A stretch of 64,000 nt of DNA, taken from Phocaeicola plebeius DSM 17135 (GTDB lineage Bacteria; Bacteroidota; Bacteroidia; Bacteroidales; Bacteroidaceae). Positions 53,455-63,823 of the stretch are shown here, in pieces (positions within the stretch are counted from its first letter, which is position 1; each line of letters starts with the position of its first letter). The stretch covers positions 62,001 through 126,000 of the forward strand of contig NZ_DS990122.1 of assembly GCF_000187895.1 (NCBI RefSeq), read 5' to 3'. The position numbers and the translations under genes were made by a program. A model generated the notes under the pieces. It saw only the letters and a program-made list of their open reading frames with translations, had not been told where the DNA came from and ran no database searches.

Positions 53455-54012
53455 TCAATCTTTTTTAGCGTTTTTAAACGGTAATCCGAATTCTTTCAAC
53501 AAAGCATAACCTTCTTCGTCAGTCTGGGCAGAAGTTACAAAAGTAATGTTCATACCCAAAATCTTGGTGATGCTATCAATGTTGATTTCAGGGAAGATAA
53601 TCTGTTCCTGAATACCCAATGTATAGTTTCCTCTTCCGTCAAATTTGCTTTCAATACCTTTGAAGTCACGGATACGTGGTAATGCAACGCGAACCAGTTT
53701 TTCAAGGAATTCATACATTCTTTCACGGCGCAAAGTTACCATCACACCGATAGGCATTTTCTTACGCAACTTAAAGTTAGCGATATCCTTACGAGAAACA
53801 GTAGCCACAGCTTTCTGTCCTGTAATAGCAGTCAATTCATTGATTGCCACATCAATAATCTTCTTGTCAGCTACCGCCATACCCAAGCCTTGATTGATTA
53901 CAATCTTCTTAAGTACAGGGATTTGCATTGATGAAGAATACTGGAATTGATTCTTCAAAGCAGGAGCAATGCGCTCTGCATATTCTTTCTTAAGGCTAGC
54001 AGTATTACTCAT
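53455..54012 (-). CDS. rplE: 50S ribosomal protein L5
   Basis: 185 residues; 5S rRNA binder of the central protuberance ([28 protein letters not shown]). Its ATG overlaps the rplX stop by one base (TAATG), so translation is coupled. Confidence 0.98.
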   Translation of the reverse strand: MSNTASLKKEYAERIAPALKNQFQYSSSMQIPVLKKIVINQGLGMAVADKKIIDVAINELTAITGQKAVATVSRKDIANFKLRKKMPIGVMVTLRRERMYEFLEKLVRVALPRIRDFKGIESKFDGRGNYTLGIQEQIIFPEINIDSITKILGMNITFVTSAQTDEEGYALLKEFGLPFKNAKKD

Positions 54013-54335
54013 TATTTAATCTCCTCTCCTGATTTTTTAGCATAACGAACAAATGTTCTTCCATCAGAACTTTCTCTTCTACCCACACGAGTCGGTTTTC
54101 CTGTTTTCGGGTCTACAGGATTCAGGTTAGAGATGTGAATAGGAGCTTCCTGCTTCACAATACCCCCCTGAGGATTCTTTGCGTTAGGTTTGGTACTCTT
54201 AGATACCATATTGATACCTTCTACCAGTGCACGTCCTTCTTTAACAAGAACCTTCAATACGCGGCCAGTTTTACCCTTATCTTCACCAGAGTTTACGTAA
54301 ACTGTATCGCCTTTTTTAATATGTAATTTACTCAT
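54012..54335 (-). CDS. rplX: 50S ribosomal protein L24
   Basis: 107 residues; assembly initiator with an N-terminal KOW motif ([20 protein letters not shown]). Overlaps rplE by one base and follows rplN by 20 bp. Confidence 0.98.
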   Translation of the reverse strand: MSKLHIKKGDTVYVNSGEDKGKTGRVLKVLVKEGRALVEGINMVSKSTKPNAKNPQGGIVKQEAPIHISNLNPVDPKTGKPTRVGRRESSDGRTFVRYAKKSGEEIK

Positions 54336-54355
54336 TACTTAAATCTTTTACAAAA

Positions 54356-54721
54356 TTAAAGTACTTCAGGTGCAAGTGAAACCACTTTCATGTTTGCGTT
54401 ACGCAATTCTCTCGCAACCGGGCCAAAAATACGACTTCCTCTAATTTCACCTGCGTTATTCAGCAATACGCAAGCATTGTCATCAAAACGAATGTAAGAG
54501 CCGTCAGCACGACGGATTTCTTTCTTTGTACGTACAATCAAGGCCTTAGATACTGCACCTTTTTTAATATCACTTGAGGGGATAACACTCTTTATTGAAA
54601 CTACAATAACATCCCCAACAGAGGCGTAACGTCTCTTTGTACCGCCTAATACGCGGATACAAAGAGCTTCTTTCGCACCACTGTTGTCACATACTGTAAG
54701 TCTGGATTCTGCTTGTATCAT
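54356..54721 (-). CDS. rplN: 50S ribosomal protein L14
   Basis: 121 residues; [20 protein letters not shown] and [20 protein letters not shown] are textbook L14 ends. Forms an intersubunit bridge. 2 bp after rpsQ. Confidence 0.98.
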   Translation of the reverse strand: MIQAESRLTVCDNSGAKEALCIRVLGGTKRRYASVGDVIVVSIKSVIPSSDIKKGAVSKALIVRTKKEIRRADGSYIRFDDNACVLLNNAGEIRGSRIFGPVARELRNANMKVVSLAPEVL

Positions 54722-54723
54722 AA

Positions 54724-54981
54724 TTACTTAGCTCTTTCAATAATTTCAATCAATCTCCATCTCTTAGTTTTACTCAAAGGACGAGTTTCCATGATGCGAA
54801 CAGTATCGCCAATCTGGCATTCATTCTTTTCGTCATGAGCATGGTATTTTTTCGTTTTAGAAACGAACTTACCATAAATAGGGTGTTTTTCTTTAAACTT
54901 AGCAGCAACAGTAATGGTCTTATCCATTTTATTGCTAACTACAACACCAGTTCTTTCTTTTCTTAAATTTCTAGCTTCCAT
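54724..54981 (-). CDS. rpsQ: 30S ribosomal protein S17
   Basis: The start chosen is the ATG at 54981 ([20 protein letters not shown]), giving 85 residues; an upstream ATG at 54990 adds MVL and would leave only 2 bp after rpmC. OB-fold 16S rRNA binder with [17 protein letters not shown]. Confidence 0.95.
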   Translation of the reverse strand: MEARNLRKERTGVVVSNKMDKTITVAAKFKEKHPIYGKFVSKTKKYHAHDEKNECQIGDTVRIMETRPLSKTKRWRLIEIIERAK

Positions 54982-54992
54982 GAGGACCATTA

Positions 54993-55187
54993 TTATTTGT
55001 TAAGTTCTCTCTGACGCAATTCTGCTTTCATACGCGCAATAGTTCTGCGTAACTTCTTAATCTGTGCAGGATTTTCCAGCGGAGAGATCGAATGATTTAA
55101 AACCATTTGATTGTAATTGGCAACTTCAGTCTGAATTCTTTCTGCCAATTCGTTGGTAGCTATTTCTCTAATTTCTGCAATCTTCAT
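54993..55187 (-). CDS. rpmC: 50S ribosomal protein L29
   Basis: 64 residues, two-helix protein near the peptide exit tunnel ([36 protein letters not shown]). 5 bp after rplP. Confidence 0.97.
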   Translation of the reverse strand: MKIAEIREIATNELAERIQTEVANYNQMVLNHSISPLENPAQIKKLRRTIARMKAELRQRELNK

Positions 55188-55192
55188 ATCAA

Positions 55193-55624
55193 TTAAGCAT
55201 TTTGACTTGCGTCGTAATCACGTCTAACAATAAACTTAGTTGTAACAGGAAGTTTCTGTGCAGCAAGACGCAGAGCTTCTTTTGCTACATCGAAAGATAC
55301 ACCTTCTACTTCGATCAAAATACGACCTGGAGTTACAGGTGCTACGAAACCTTCTGGAGAACCTTTACCTTTACCCATACGTACATCGGCTGGCTTACGA
55401 GTAATAGGTTTGTCCGGGAAGATACGAATCCAAATCTGACCCTGACGCTGCATATATCTTGTTACAGCAATACGAGCTGCCTCTATCTGACGACCTGTAA
55501 TCCATTTAGTCTGAAGAGACTTGATGCCAAAAGAACCAAAAGCCAACTGATGTCCTCTTTGGGCGTTACCTTTAGCGCTACCTTTCTGCTGTCTTCTGAA
55601 TTTTGTTTTTTTCGGTTGTAACAT
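55193..55624 (-). CDS. rplP: 50S ribosomal protein L16
   Basis: 143 residues; near the A site and 5S rRNA. Start [35 protein letters not shown] and [20 protein letters not shown] match the family. 20 bp after rpsC. Confidence 0.98.
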   Translation of the reverse strand: MLQPKKTKFRRQQKGSAKGNAQRGHQLAFGSFGIKSLQTKWITGRQIEAARIAVTRYMQRQGQIWIRIFPDKPITRKPADVRMGKGKGSPEGFVAPVTPGRILIEVEGVSFDVAKEALRLAAQKLPVTTKFIVRRDYDASQNA

Positions 55625-55644
55625 AATTCCTAAAATTCAAATCG

Positions 55645-56376
55645 TTAGCGATTGTTATTTTTCTTTCTGCGGAAGTTCTTTCCACCATTGTTACCGTTTC
55701 CTCCACGGTTGTTTTCTTTGCTCTGAGTGAAGTTTGGAGCCAACTCACGTTTTCCATACACTTCTCCACGGCAAATCCAAACCTTGATACCCAGCAAACC
55801 AACTTTTGTCAAAGCTTCAGCATGACAATAATCGATATCTGCACGGAAAGTATGCAATGGAGTACGTCCTTCCTTGTACATTTCTGAACGAGCCATTTCA
55901 GCACCATTCAAACGACCAGAGATCAGCACTTTGATACCTTCAGCTCCCATACGCATTGTGTTGGCGATAGCCATCTTGATAGCGCGACGGTAAGCAATTT
56001 TACCTTCTACCTGACGAGCGATGTTGTTAGCTACAATCACAGCATCAAGTTCCGGTCTCTTAACTTCAAAGATATTAATCTGGATATCCTTATCGGTGAT
56101 CTTCTTCAACTCTTCTTTCAGTTTGTCAACTTCCTGACCACCTTTACCAATGATAATACCCGGACGAGCAGTACATACAGTAATTGTCACCAATTTCAGA
56201 GTACGTTCAATAACGATTCTTGAAACGCTGGCTTTTGCAAGTCTGGCATTCAGATATTTACGAATTTTGCTGTCTTCCAGCAAAGCGTCACCATAATTCT
56301 TGCCACCGTACCAATTAGAATCCCATCCTCTGATAATTCCTAAACGGTTGCTTATCGGATTAACTTTCTGTCCCAT
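55645..56376 (-). CDS. rpsC: 30S ribosomal protein S3
   Basis: 243 residues; mRNA-entry helicase component with a type 2 KH domain ([20 protein letters not shown]) and the C-terminal S3 domain. The tail is an Asn/Gly/Lys/Arg-rich extension ([20 protein letters not shown]). 6 bp after rplV. Confidence 0.98.
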   Translation of the reverse strand: MGQKVNPISNRLGIIRGWDSNWYGGKNYGDALLEDSKIRKYLNARLAKASVSRIVIERTLKLVTITVCTARPGIIIGKGGQEVDKLKEELKKITDKDIQINIFEVKRPELDAVIVANNIARQVEGKIAYRRAIKMAIANTMRMGAEGIKVLISGRLNGAEMARSEMYKEGRTPLHTFRADIDYCHAEALTKVGLLGIKVWICRGEVYGKRELAPNFTQSKENNRGGNGNNGGKNFRRKKNNNR

Positions 56377-56382
56377 CTACTC

Positions 56383-56790
56383 TTAATTTTTATCATTAGT
56401 ATTCTTAGAATCAACGAACAAAGTCACATGGTTTGAACGTTTACGAATTCTGTAACCTCTACCCTGTGGAGCCGGTCTCATTCTTTTCAAGGTTGCTCCC
56501 CCGTCAACATAAATCTTAGTTACAAACAATTCGCCGTCTTCAGCTTTACGTTCGTTTTTCTGTTCCCAGTTAGCAATAGCAGAGCGTAACAATTTTTCCA
56601 CTCTTGCAGAAGCTTCTTTAGAAGAAAACTTCAAGACACCAAGTGCTCTATTTACCTCCATACCACGAATCATGTCAGCCACGAGACGCATTTTACGCGG
56701 AGAAGTAGGCACATTTTGCAATTTTGCAAAATACATGGTTTTAAGGGCTTCTTTTCTCTTTTCAGCCGATATTTTTTTTCTTGCTCCCAT
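56383..56790 (-). CDS. rplV: 50S ribosomal protein L22
   Basis: 135 residues, starting [20 protein letters not shown], about 25 residues more than E. coli L22 at the two ends. The tunnel-lining beta-hairpin is [17 protein letters not shown]. 38 bp after rpsS. Confidence 0.97.
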   Translation of the reverse strand: MGARKKISAEKRKEALKTMYFAKLQNVPTSPRKMRLVADMIRGMEVNRALGVLKFSSKEASARVEKLLRSAIANWEQKNERKAEDGELFVTKIYVDGGATLKRMRPAPQGRGYRIRKRSNHVTLFVDSKNTNDKN

Positions 56791-56828
56791 TATTTATTAC
56801 TTTATTATTTCAAATGTGCGTCCTGTTA

Positions 56829-57098
56829 TTATTTTTTCTTGTTACCTGCATGACCACGGAAAGTACGAGTTGGTGCAAATTCACCCAACTTATGACCAAC
56901 CATGTTTTCAGTAACGTAAACAGGAATAAATTTGTTTCCGTTGTGAACTGCAATTGTATGCCCTACGAAATCAGGCGAAATCATTGAAGCTCTAGCCCAT
57001 GTCTTAACAACTGATTTCTTGCCGCTTTCATTCATAGCCAGCACCTTGTTTTCCAGTTTTACATTAATATATGGACCTTTTTTTAATGAACGACTCAT
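56829..57098 (-). CDS. rpsS: 30S ribosomal protein S19
   Basis: 89 residues; [20 protein letters not shown] and the [17 protein letters not shown] signature. Head protein near S13. 25 bp after rplB. Confidence 0.98.
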   Translation of the reverse strand: MSRSLKKGPYINVKLENKVLAMNESGKKSVVKTWARASMISPDFVGHTIAVHNGNKFIPVYVTENMVGHKLGEFAPTRTFRGHAGNKKK

Positions 57099-57123
57099 AA
57101 ATTACTCAATTAATCAGTTGTTA

Positions 57124-57945
57124 TTACTTTCTTCTTTCAATAATATACTTAGAAGACTGTTTCTTAGGTGCTCTTGTCTTCAAGCCCTTAGCATACAAGC
57201 CTGTACGTGATCTCGGGTGACCTCCTGACTGACGTCCTTCACCACCACCCATCGGGTGATCAACAGGGTTCATAACAACACCACGGTTGTGAGGACGACG
57301 GCCCAACCAGCGAGAACGACCAGCCTTACCTGATGATTCCAATGCATGGTCTGAGTTACCTACACTACCGATAGTAGCTTTACAAGCACTCAAGATTTGT
57401 CTTACTTCACCTGAAGGCAATTTGATTACACAATATTTACCTTCACGAGATGTCAACTGAGCAAAGTTACCAGCCGATCTTACCAAAGCAGCACCCTGAC
57501 CCGGACGTAATTCAATGTTGTGAATTACAGTACCCACGGGGATGTTTTCAAGAGGAAGTGCGTTACCAATCTCAGGCGCCGCATTCGCTCCAGACATCAA
57601 AGTGCTACCTACTTGCAATCCATTAGGAGCAATGATATATCTTTTTTCACCATCAGCATAAAACAACAAAGCGATACGAGCCGAACGGTTCGGATCATAT
57701 TCAATTGTTTTAACGACTGCTGGAACACCGTCTTTATTTCTCTTGAAATCAATAATACGGAATTTTCTCTTGTGACCACCGCCGATATAGCGCATTGTCA
57801 TCTTACCTACGTGGTTACGACCACCAGTAGAACGCTTTCCATATACAAGAGATTTTTCTGGTACCGATGCAGTAATTTCTTCAAAAGTACCAATAATTTT
57901 GTGTCTCTGCCCCGGTGTTGTGGGCTTAAATTTACGTACTGCCAT
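57124..57945 (-). CDS. rplB: 50S ribosomal protein L2
   Basis: 273 residues; needed for subunit association and peptidyl transferase structure. [20 protein letters not shown] and the [13 protein letters not shown] signature containing the critical histidine are present. 7 bp after rplW. Confidence 0.98.
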   Translation of the reverse strand: MAVRKFKPTTPGQRHKIIGTFEEITASVPEKSLVYGKRSTGGRNHVGKMTMRYIGGGHKRKFRIIDFKRNKDGVPAVVKTIEYDPNRSARIALLFYADGEKRYIIAPNGLQVGSTLMSGANAAPEIGNALPLENIPVGTVIHNIELRPGQGAALVRSAGNFAQLTSREGKYCVIKLPSGEVRQILSACKATIGSVGNSDHALESSGKAGRSRWLGRRPHNRGVVMNPVDHPMGGGEGRQSGGHPRSRTGLYAKGLKTRAPKKQSSKYIIERRK

Positions 57946-57952
57946 CTTTTAT

Positions 57953-58243
57953 TTAAATATTGCTATAAAAATCAATAGTATCACCTTCTTTCAATGTAAC
58001 GATAGCTTTCTTATAAGCATTTGTACGTCCATTGATAAGACCAGACTTAGTATAACGGCTCTTATTCTTTCCTGCGTAGCGAATTGTATTTACGTCTACT
58101 ACAGTCACATTATACATAGCTTCGATTTCACGCTTAATTTCTAATTTGTTAGCTTCAGGACGAACAATAAATCCAAAGCGGTTGAACTTTTCAGATATTG
58201 CCGTCATTTTTTCTGTAACCAACGGTTTAATAATCATTCCCAT
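57953..58243 (-). CDS. rplW: 50S ribosomal protein L23
   Basis: 96 residues; docking site for trigger factor and SRP at the tunnel exit. MGMIIKPLVTEKMTAISEKF and NKLEIKREIEAMYNVTVVDV. 20 bp after rplD. Confidence 0.97.
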   Translation of the reverse strand: MGMIIKPLVTEKMTAISEKFNRFGFIVRPEANKLEIKREIEAMYNVTVVDVNTIRYAGKNKSRYTKSGLINGRTNAYKKAIVTLKEGDTIDFYSNI

Positions 58244-58263
58244 ATTACTTCAGCCTCCTTTAA

Positions 58264-58893
58264 TTATTTCACTAAGGTTTCCTCGATAGCTTTCAAAGCA
58301 CTTTCTGTCACAACAAGAGTTTCTGCGTTCAATACAGAGTATGTATTCAGCGCAGAAGCAATTGCAAGATTTGTACGCTCTAAGTTACGAGCAGACAAAT
58401 ATACGTTTTTATTTGCTTCCGGCAAAACCATAAGTAGCTTTTTACCAGCCACTTTGAGATTATTCACAACATTTACAAAATCTTTAGTCTTAGGAGCTTC
58501 AAAAGTAAAGTCTTCTACTACTACGATGTTGTTAGTCTGTGCCTTATATGCCAATGCAGATTTACGAGCCAAAACTTTCACTTTCTTGTTCAATTTGAAC
58601 CAATAATCGCGAGGTTTAGGACCAAAAACGCGAGCACCACCCACCAATACTGGAGAGTTGATATCACCACGACGTGCACCGCCGCCACCTTTCTGACGAC
58701 CTAATTTACGAGTAGAACCACTGATTTCGCTTCTTTCCTTAGACTTGTGAGTACCCTGGCGCTGATTAGCCATATACTGCTTCACATCCAGATAGATAGC
58801 GTGATCATTTGGAGTGATTCCGAAGATAGCTTCGTTCAAAGCAACCTTTTTGCCGGTATCTTCACCCTTAATATTTAATACGTTAACTTCCAT
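58264..58893 (-). CDS. rplD: 50S ribosomal protein L4
   Basis: 209 residues; the internal loop ([20 protein letters not shown]) reaches into the exit tunnel. In E. coli L4 represses the S10 operon through its leader. Its ATG overlaps the rplC stop by one base (TAATG). Confidence 0.98.
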   Translation of the reverse strand: MEVNVLNIKGEDTGKKVALNEAIFGITPNDHAIYLDVKQYMANQRQGTHKSKERSEISGSTRKLGRQKGGGGARRGDINSPVLVGGARVFGPKPRDYWFKLNKKVKVLARKSALAYKAQTNNIVVVEDFTFEAPKTKDFVNVVNNLKVAGKKLLMVLPEANKNVYLSARNLERTNLAIASALNTYSVLNAETLVVTESALKAIEETLVK

Positions 58894-59510
58894 TATTTCT
58901 CAATTATTACGATTGAACCTTTGCAACCCGGAACAGAACCTTTAATCAACAGCAAGTTGTGTTCAGGAATCACTTTTAATACCTGTAAGTTGTGAGTAGT
59001 TACTCTGTCACCACCCATTTGTCCGCCCATACGCATTCCTTTGAATACTTTAGCAGGGTAAGAACAAGCACCGATAGAACCCGGTTTGCGGGCACGGTTG
59101 TGCTGACCGTGAGTAGTCTGGCCTACACCACCAAATCCATGACGTTTTACAACACCCTGGAAACCTTTTCCTTTAGAAGTACCAATTACATCTACATAAG
59201 CAGTGTCATTGAACAATTCTACAGTGATAGTGTCACCTAAATTCAATTCTTCTGAGAAATCTTTGAACTCGGCCAAGTGTCTCTTTGGAGTTACTCCAGC
59301 TTTCTTAAAGTGACCCATCAACGGTTTAGTAGTGTGCTTTTCCTTCTTGTCCTGGAAACCTACCTGAACAGCTGCATAGCCATCTTTTTCTACACTCTTA
59401 ATCTGAGTAACTACACAAGGACCAGCTTCGATAACAGTGCATGGTACATTCTTACCATCAGCACTGAAAACGGATGTCATTCCGATTTTCTTTCCTAATA
59501 ATCCTGGCAT
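58893..59510 (-). CDS. rplC: 50S ribosomal protein L3
   Basis: 205 residues, starting [20 protein letters not shown]. The loop [20 protein letters not shown] approaches the peptidyl transferase centre. 20 bp after rpsJ. Confidence 0.98.
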   Translation of the reverse strand: MPGLLGKKIGMTSVFSADGKNVPCTVIEAGPCVVTQIKSVEKDGYAAVQVGFQDKKEKHTTKPLMGHFKKAGVTPKRHLAEFKDFSEELNLGDTITVELFNDTAYVDVIGTSKGKGFQGVVKRHGFGGVGQTTHGQHNRARKPGSIGACSYPAKVFKGMRMGGQMGGDRVTTHNLQVLKVIPEHNLLLIKGSVPGCKGSIVIIEK

Positions 59511-59530
59511 TTCAGTTAATTTTTAATTGA

Positions 59531-59836
59531 TTAAACTTTAATTTCTACTTCTACCCCACTCGGTAATTCCAATTTCATCAAAGCGTCTACTGTCTTAGCA
59601 GTTGAGCTGTAGATGTCAATCAGTCTCTTGTAAGAAGACAATTCAAACTGTTCACGTGACTTCTTGTTAACGAAAGTCGAACGGTTTACAGTAAAAATAC
59701 GTTTGTGTGTAGGCAATGGAATAGGACCGCTTACAATAGCACCTGTAGCCTTCACAGTTCTTACAATCTTTTCTGCTGACTTGTCTACCAAGTTGTGATC
59801 GTAAGATTTCAGTTTAATTCTGATTTTCTGACTCAT
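59531..59836 (-). CDS. rpsJ: 30S ribosomal protein S10
   Basis: 101 residues; also acts as NusE in antitermination. [20 protein letters not shown] and [17 protein letters not shown] match the family. A 94-bp gap with a strong hairpin separates it from fusA upstream. Confidence 0.98.
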   Translation of the reverse strand: MSQKIRIKLKSYDHNLVDKSAEKIVRTVKATGAIVSGPIPLPTHKRIFTVNRSTFVNKKSREQFELSSYKRLIDIYSSTAKTVDALMKLELPSGVEVEIKV

Positions 59837-59871
59837 TTGTTTATTAAATTATTAATTGTTTATATTGGGAA

Positions 59872-59917
59872 GGAAGCTTGAGGACTAAGAGTCATTCGCT
59901 AGTCCTCATCAACTTCC
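59872..59917. promoter_or_regulatory. Strong hairpin in the fusA-rpsJ gap
   Basis: GAGGACTA (59880-59887) pairs with TAGTCCTC (59900-59907), extended after small internal loops by GGAAG (59872-59876) with CTTCC (59913-59917). On the minus strand there is no T-run after it, so it is more likely a leader or attenuator structure at the S10 operon boundary, or an RNA-processing site, than a simple terminator. Confidence 0.6.
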
Positions 59918-59930
59918 ATCCTATTTCTTT

Positions 59931-62048
59931 TTATACCAAGTCTACGCGACCTTTAACTTCTTCCAGTACAGTCTTAGCGATTGAGCTAGAAACCTGAGCG
60001 TGGTGATCGTAAGTCATTGAAGAAGTTGCACGACCTGAGGTGATAGTACGCAAAGCAGTTACATAACCGAACATTTCAGCCAATGGAACCATTGCTTTTA
60101 CGATACGAGCACCAGAACGGCTTGTTTCCATACCTTCTACCTGACCACGACGTCTGTTCAAGTCACCGATTACATCACCCATGTTTTCTTCCGGAGTTAC
60201 AACTTCCAGCTTCATGATCGGCTCCATCAGAACCGGACCTGCCTTCACACAAGCATTCTTGTATGCCTGGATAGCACAGATTTCGAAAGACAACTGGTCA
60301 GAGTCAACCGGGTGGAATGAACCATCCTTCAAAACGACCTTCAAAGAATCAAGCGGATAACCAGCCAATACACCGTTCTTCATTGCAGTCAAGAAACCTT
60401 TCTGAACTGAAGGAATGAATTCCTTAGGAACGTTACCACCCTTCACTTCATCGATAAACTGCAGACCACCCTGTTTGAAGTCTTCATCAACTGGACCTAC
60501 AGAAACGATGATGTCAGCAAACTTACCACGACCACCAGACTGTTTCTTGTAAACTTCACGCAATTCAACTGTCTTAGTAATTGCTTCCTTGTAGCTAACC
60601 TGAGGACGACCCTGATTACATTCAACCTTGAACTCACGTTTCAGACGGTCGATAATGATATCCAAGTGAAGCTCACCCATACCAGAGATAACTGTCTGTC
60701 CTGTCTGTTCATCAGTCTTCACAGTAAATGTCGGGTCTTCTTCAGCCAACTTAGCCAAACCGTTAGACAACTTGTCAAGGTCTTTCTGAGTCTTAGGCTC
60801 TACTGCGATACCGATAACCGGTTCCGGGAAGTCCATTGATTCAAGAACGATCGGAGCAGTTTCATCGCAAAGAGTATCACCAGTGCGAATATCCTTGAAA
60901 CCTACACCAGCACCAATATCACCAGCGCTAATTACTTCCACAGGATTCTGCTTGTTTGAGTGCATCTGGAACAAACGAGATACACGTTCCTTCTTTCCTG
61001 AACGAGAGTTGTAAATATATGAACCAGCTTCTACTTTACCTGAGTACACACGGAAGAAAGTCAAACGACCTACATACGGGTCAGTAGCAATCTTAAATGC
61101 CAAAGCTGAAGTCTTTTCATCTTCATCCGGTTTACGGTCTTCTTCAGCACCTGTGCTCGGGTTAGTACCAACGATGTTCGGAGTATCCAGCGGAGAAGGC
61201 AAGAATGCACATACATAATCAAGCAATGTCTGTACACCTTTATTCTTGAATGAAGATCCACACAACATCGGAACGATTTCCATCTTCAAAGTACCTGCAC
61301 GCAAAGCACGCATTACTTCTTCCTCTGTAATTGTAGAAGGATCATCGAAATATTTCTCCATCAAAGCTTCATCAAACTCAGCTACTTTTTCGAGCATCTT
61401 ATCTCTCCATTCCTGAGCTTCGTCTACCAAGTTTGCAGGGATTTCTTCTACATCATAGTCAGCACCCATTGTTTCATCGTGCCACAAGATAGCTTTCATC
61501 TTAATCAGGTCAACTACACCTTTGAAAGATTCTTCTGCACCGATAGGAATTACAACCGGACATGGATTAGCACCCAATACATCCTTCATCTGACGAACAA
61601 CTTCGAAGAAGTCAGCTCCAGAGCGGTCCATCTTGTTAACATAACCGATACGAGGAACATTGTATTTATCAGCCTGACGCCATACTGTTTCTGACTGAGG
61701 TTCAACACCACCTACAGCACAATAAGTAGCCACAGCACCATCCAATACACGGAGTGAACGTTCTACTTCCGCAGTAAAGTCCACGTGTCCCGGAGTGTCA
61801 ATCAAGTTGATTTTATACTTGTTACCAGCATACTTCCAATAAGTAGTTGTAGCAGCTGAAGTAATAGTAATACCACGTTCCTGCTCCTGTTCCATCCAGT
61901 CCATGGTAGCAGCACCATCGTGTACCTCACCAATCTTATGAGTCAAACCTGTGTAAAACAAGATACGTTCAGAAGTAGTTGTCTTACCAGCATCGATGTG
62001 CGCCATGATTCCGATGTTACGGGTCAAATGCAAATCATGTTTAGCCAT
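59931..62048 (-). CDS. fusA: Elongation factor G
   Basis: 705 residues; GTPase that drives ribosomal translocation. The G1 loop [10 protein letters not shown]3 DTPGH and G4 NKMD are intact, followed by domains II-V ([36 protein letters not shown]). Its place in the str cluster between rpsG and rpsJ makes it the canonical copy. Bacteroides species can carry a second EF-G elsewhere; none is visible here. tuf does not follow fusA, unlike in E. coli. Confidence 0.98.
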   Translation of the reverse strand: MAKHDLHLTRNIGIMAHIDAGKTTTSERILFYTGLTHKIGEVHDGAATMDWMEQEQERGITITSAATTTYWKYAGNKYKINLIDTPGHVDFTAEVERSLRVLDGAVATYCAVGGVEPQSETVWRQADKYNVPRIGYVNKMDRSGADFFEVVRQMKDVLGANPCPVVIPIGAEESFKGVVDLIKMKAILWHDETMGADYDVEEIPANLVDEAQEWRDKMLEKVAEFDEALMEKYFDDPSTITEEEVMRALRAGTLKMEIVPMLCGSSFKNKGVQTLLDYVCAFLPSPLDTPNIVGTNPSTGAEEDRKPDEDEKTSALAFKIATDPYVGRLTFFRVYSGKVEAGSYIYNSRSGKKERVSRLFQMHSNKQNPVEVISAGDIGAGVGFKDIRTGDTLCDETAPIVLESMDFPEPVIGIAVEPKTQKDLDKLSNGLAKLAEEDPTFTVKTDEQTGQTVISGMGELHLDIIIDRLKREFKVECNQGRPQVSYKEAITKTVELREVYKKQSGGRGKFADIIVSVGPVDEDFKQGGLQFIDEVKGGNVPKEFIPSVQKGFLTAMKNGVLAGYPLDSLKVVLKDGSFHPVDSDQLSFEICAIQAYKNACVKAGPVLMEPIMKLEVVTPEENMGDVIGDLNRRRGQVEGMETSRSGARIVKAMVPLAEMFGYVTALRTITSGRATSSMTYDHHAQVSSSIAKTVLEEVKGRVDLV

Positions 62049-62077
62049 TTTAATTCGTCTTAAAGTTATTAACTAGA

Positions 62078-62554
62078 TTAAAATCTGAAGTGAGCGAAAG
62101 CACGGTTAGCTTCAGCCATACGGTGCATATCTTCCTTACGCTTGAAAGCACCACCCTGTTCGTTATACGCATCAAGGATTTCTGCAGCCAATTTATCAGC
62201 CATTGACTTTCCACCACGTTTACGGGCAAAAGCAATCAGATTCTTCATAGAGATTGACTCCTTACGATCCGGACGAATTTCGGTAGGAACCTGGAAAGTA
62301 GCACCACCAATACGGCGAGATTTTACTTCCAACTGAGGAGTTACGTTATCAAGAGCTTTTTTCCAAACTTCCAATGCTGAAGTTTCTTCACCCGGAAGCT
62401 TAGTTTCAACTGTTTTCAGTGCGTTGTAGAAGATTTCGTAAGAAGTATTCTTCTTTCCATCATACATCAGATGGTTTACGAACTTAGAAACCTTCTGATC
62501 ATTAAATACTGGATCCGGAAGGATCACACGTTTTTTTGGTTTTGCTTTTCTCAT
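62078..62554 (-). CDS. rpsG: 30S ribosomal protein S7
   Basis: 158 residues; head assembly initiator near the E site. [20 protein letters not shown] and [20 protein letters not shown] are typical. In E. coli S7 represses its own synthesis through the rpsL-rpsG gap; here that gap is 149 bp and contains a hairpin. Confidence 0.98.
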   Translation of the reverse strand: MRKAKPKKRVILPDPVFNDQKVSKFVNHLMYDGKKNTSYEIFYNALKTVETKLPGEETSALEVWKKALDNVTPQLEVKSRRIGGATFQVPTEIRPDRKESISMKNLIAFARKRGGKSMADKLAAEILDAYNEQGGAFKRKEDMHRMAEANRAFAHFRF

Positions 62555-62602
62555 TTTGTTTGATAATAATGTTTAGTTTGGGGCTGCATCTCTGTCTACT
62601 TC

Positions 62603-62622
62603 AACGCTTCCTCCGAAGCATT
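62603..62622. promoter_or_regulatory. Short hairpin in the rpsL-rpsG gap
   Basis: AACGCTTC (62603-62610) and GAAGCATT (62615-62622) pair over eight positions (one G-T) around a 4-nt loop, about 50 bp before rpsG. A candidate S7-binding leader by position. Confidence 0.45.
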
Positions 62623-62703
62623 TACTCAACCTTAAAGCTTTTCCAACAAACCAAAACGAATTTATAAAAGTTTTTTCTTAATAAGGATTGTACTCAGCGA
62701 GGA

Positions 62704-63111
62704 TTATTTCTTACCCTTTCCTGCCGGAGCTGCCTGTCCTGGTTTCGGACGCTTAGCGCCATACTTAGAACGTCTCTGTGTACGGCCTGCTACACCTGCT
62801 GTATCCAGTGTACCACGAACGATGTGATAACGTACACCCGGAAGGTCTTTCACACGACCACCACGAACCAAAACGATTGAGTGTTCCTGCAAGTTATGTC
62901 CTTCTCCCGGAATGTAAGAGTTCACTTCCTTAGAGTTTGTCAGACGCACACGAGCAACTTTACGCATTGCTGAGTTCGGTTTTTTCGGAGTTGTAGTGTA
63001 AACACGCACGCAAACGCCACGTCTCTGAGGACATGAATCCAATGCCGGTGATTTACTCTTATCAACCAAAACCGTTCTTCCTTTTCTTACTAACTGTTGA
63101 ATAGTAGGCAT
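62704..63111 (-). CDS. rpsL: 30S ribosomal protein S12
   Basis: 135 residues; decoding-centre protein. The streptomycin-determining region [18 protein letters not shown] has the sensitive Lys, and a [20 protein letters not shown] segment follows. The C-terminus has a short extension ([16 protein letters not shown]). First gene of the cluster, directly behind a full-consensus promoter. Confidence 0.98.
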   Translation of the reverse strand: MPTIQQLVRKGRTVLVDKSKSPALDSCPQRRGVCVRVYTTTPKKPNSAMRKVARVRLTNSKEVNSYIPGEGHNLQEHSIVLVRGGRVKDLPGVRYHIVRGTLDTAGVAGRTQRRSKYGAKRPKPGQAAPAGKGKK

Positions 63112-63189
63112 TTTGTTTGATTTTTAATTGTTATATATTTGTTTCTTATTGTTTCTACAATCCTTGTCGAAATACTACATTTCGGGCTG

Positions 63190-63220
63190 CAAAATTACAA
63201 ATAACTTTTTAATAGACAAA
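63190..63220 (-). promoter_or_regulatory. Full-consensus Bacteroidetes promoter of the str/ribosomal cluster
   Basis: TTTG (63217-63220, -33) and TAATTTTG (63190-63197, -7) on the minus strand are 19 bp apart, an exact fit to TTTG-N19-21-TAnnTTTG. It lies about 80 bp before rpsL and just after the terminator of the DUF3467 gene. Confidence 0.9.
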
Positions 63221-63229
63221 CTGTTTTTA

Positions 63230-63275
63230 AAAAGAAAAAAGCTCATTTCCCGAAAAAAACGGGAAATGAGCCTTT
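63230..63275 (-). terminator. Terminator after the DUF3467 gene
   Basis: GCTCATTTCCCG (63241-63252) and CGGGAAATGAGC (63260-63271) pair perfectly over 12 bp; on the minus strand TTTTTTCTTTTT follows. Confidence 0.92.
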
Positions 63276-63297
63276 TGAATCCGCTATTTATATTTTT

Positions 63298-63621
63298 TTA
63301 AGCTTCTCCTTTGAAATCGCTCAACGGCGGGACGAAAGTTTTTCCACCTTGTGCCTGTTGTTCCGGCATCCGAATCTGACCAAAATTCTGTTCATACTTA
63401 GTGACATTGTCCTGCAATGCAAACATCAGGCGCTTTGCATGTTCCGGAGTCATTACAATACGAGATTGAACGCCTGCTTTCGGCAAACCCGGCATCACAC
63501 GTACAAAGTCAAGGATAAATTCAGAGCTTGAATGAGTAATAATTGCAAGATTCGCATAAGTTCCCTGTGCCACTTCTTCTTTTAGTTCTATCTGAAGCTG
63601 ATTTTTGTTTTCGTTTTCCAT
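63298..63621 (-). CDS. DUF3467-family protein
   Basis: 107 residues, conserved in Bacteroidetes beside the str operon. The core is YANLAIITHSSSEFILDFVR, VMPG, with RIVMTPEHAKRLMFALQDNV, TKYEQNFG after it. There is no signal peptide or catalytic motif; cytoplasmic. In many Bacteroidetes it sits between rpoC and rpsL, which may hint at a transcription or translation link, but rpoC is not at this right edge. It has its own terminator and a -7 box upstream. Confidence 0.88.
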   Translation of the reverse strand: MENENKNQLQIELKEEVAQGTYANLAIITHSSSEFILDFVRVMPGLPKAGVQSRIVMTPEHAKRLMFALQDNVTKYEQNFGQIRMPEQQAQGGKTFVPPLSDFKGEA

Positions 63622-63652
63622 AATGATTAAACTGTTTAATGAATTTATACGG

Positions 63653-63660
63653 CAAATGTA
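63653..63660 (-). promoter_or_regulatory. Candidate -7 box of the DUF3467 gene
   Basis: TACATTTG on the minus strand fits TAnnTTTG, 32 bp before the start codon. A TTAG at the -33 distance is a 3-of-4 match. Confidence 0.55.
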
Positions 63661-63790
63661 GGAAAAAAGTTGGAGTAAACTAATAAATCACATTCTTTTT
63701 CTAGCTTACACGCCCATAATCCACTTCAAAAAACTTTTTGTCTGCCCATCTCTTCATGAAAAGACTGTTATAAAAATAGTTTTTCAAATA

Positions 63791-63823
63791 AGTAAAAGCG
63801 GAAGGAGTCCCTTCCGCTTTTAC
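63791..63823. terminator. Bidirectional terminator at the right edge
   Basis: AGTAAAAGCGGAAGG pairs perfectly with CCTTCCGCTTTTACT around a 3-nt loop, with A/T runs on both sides. On the minus strand it ends the gene running in from the right. Confidence 0.85.
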
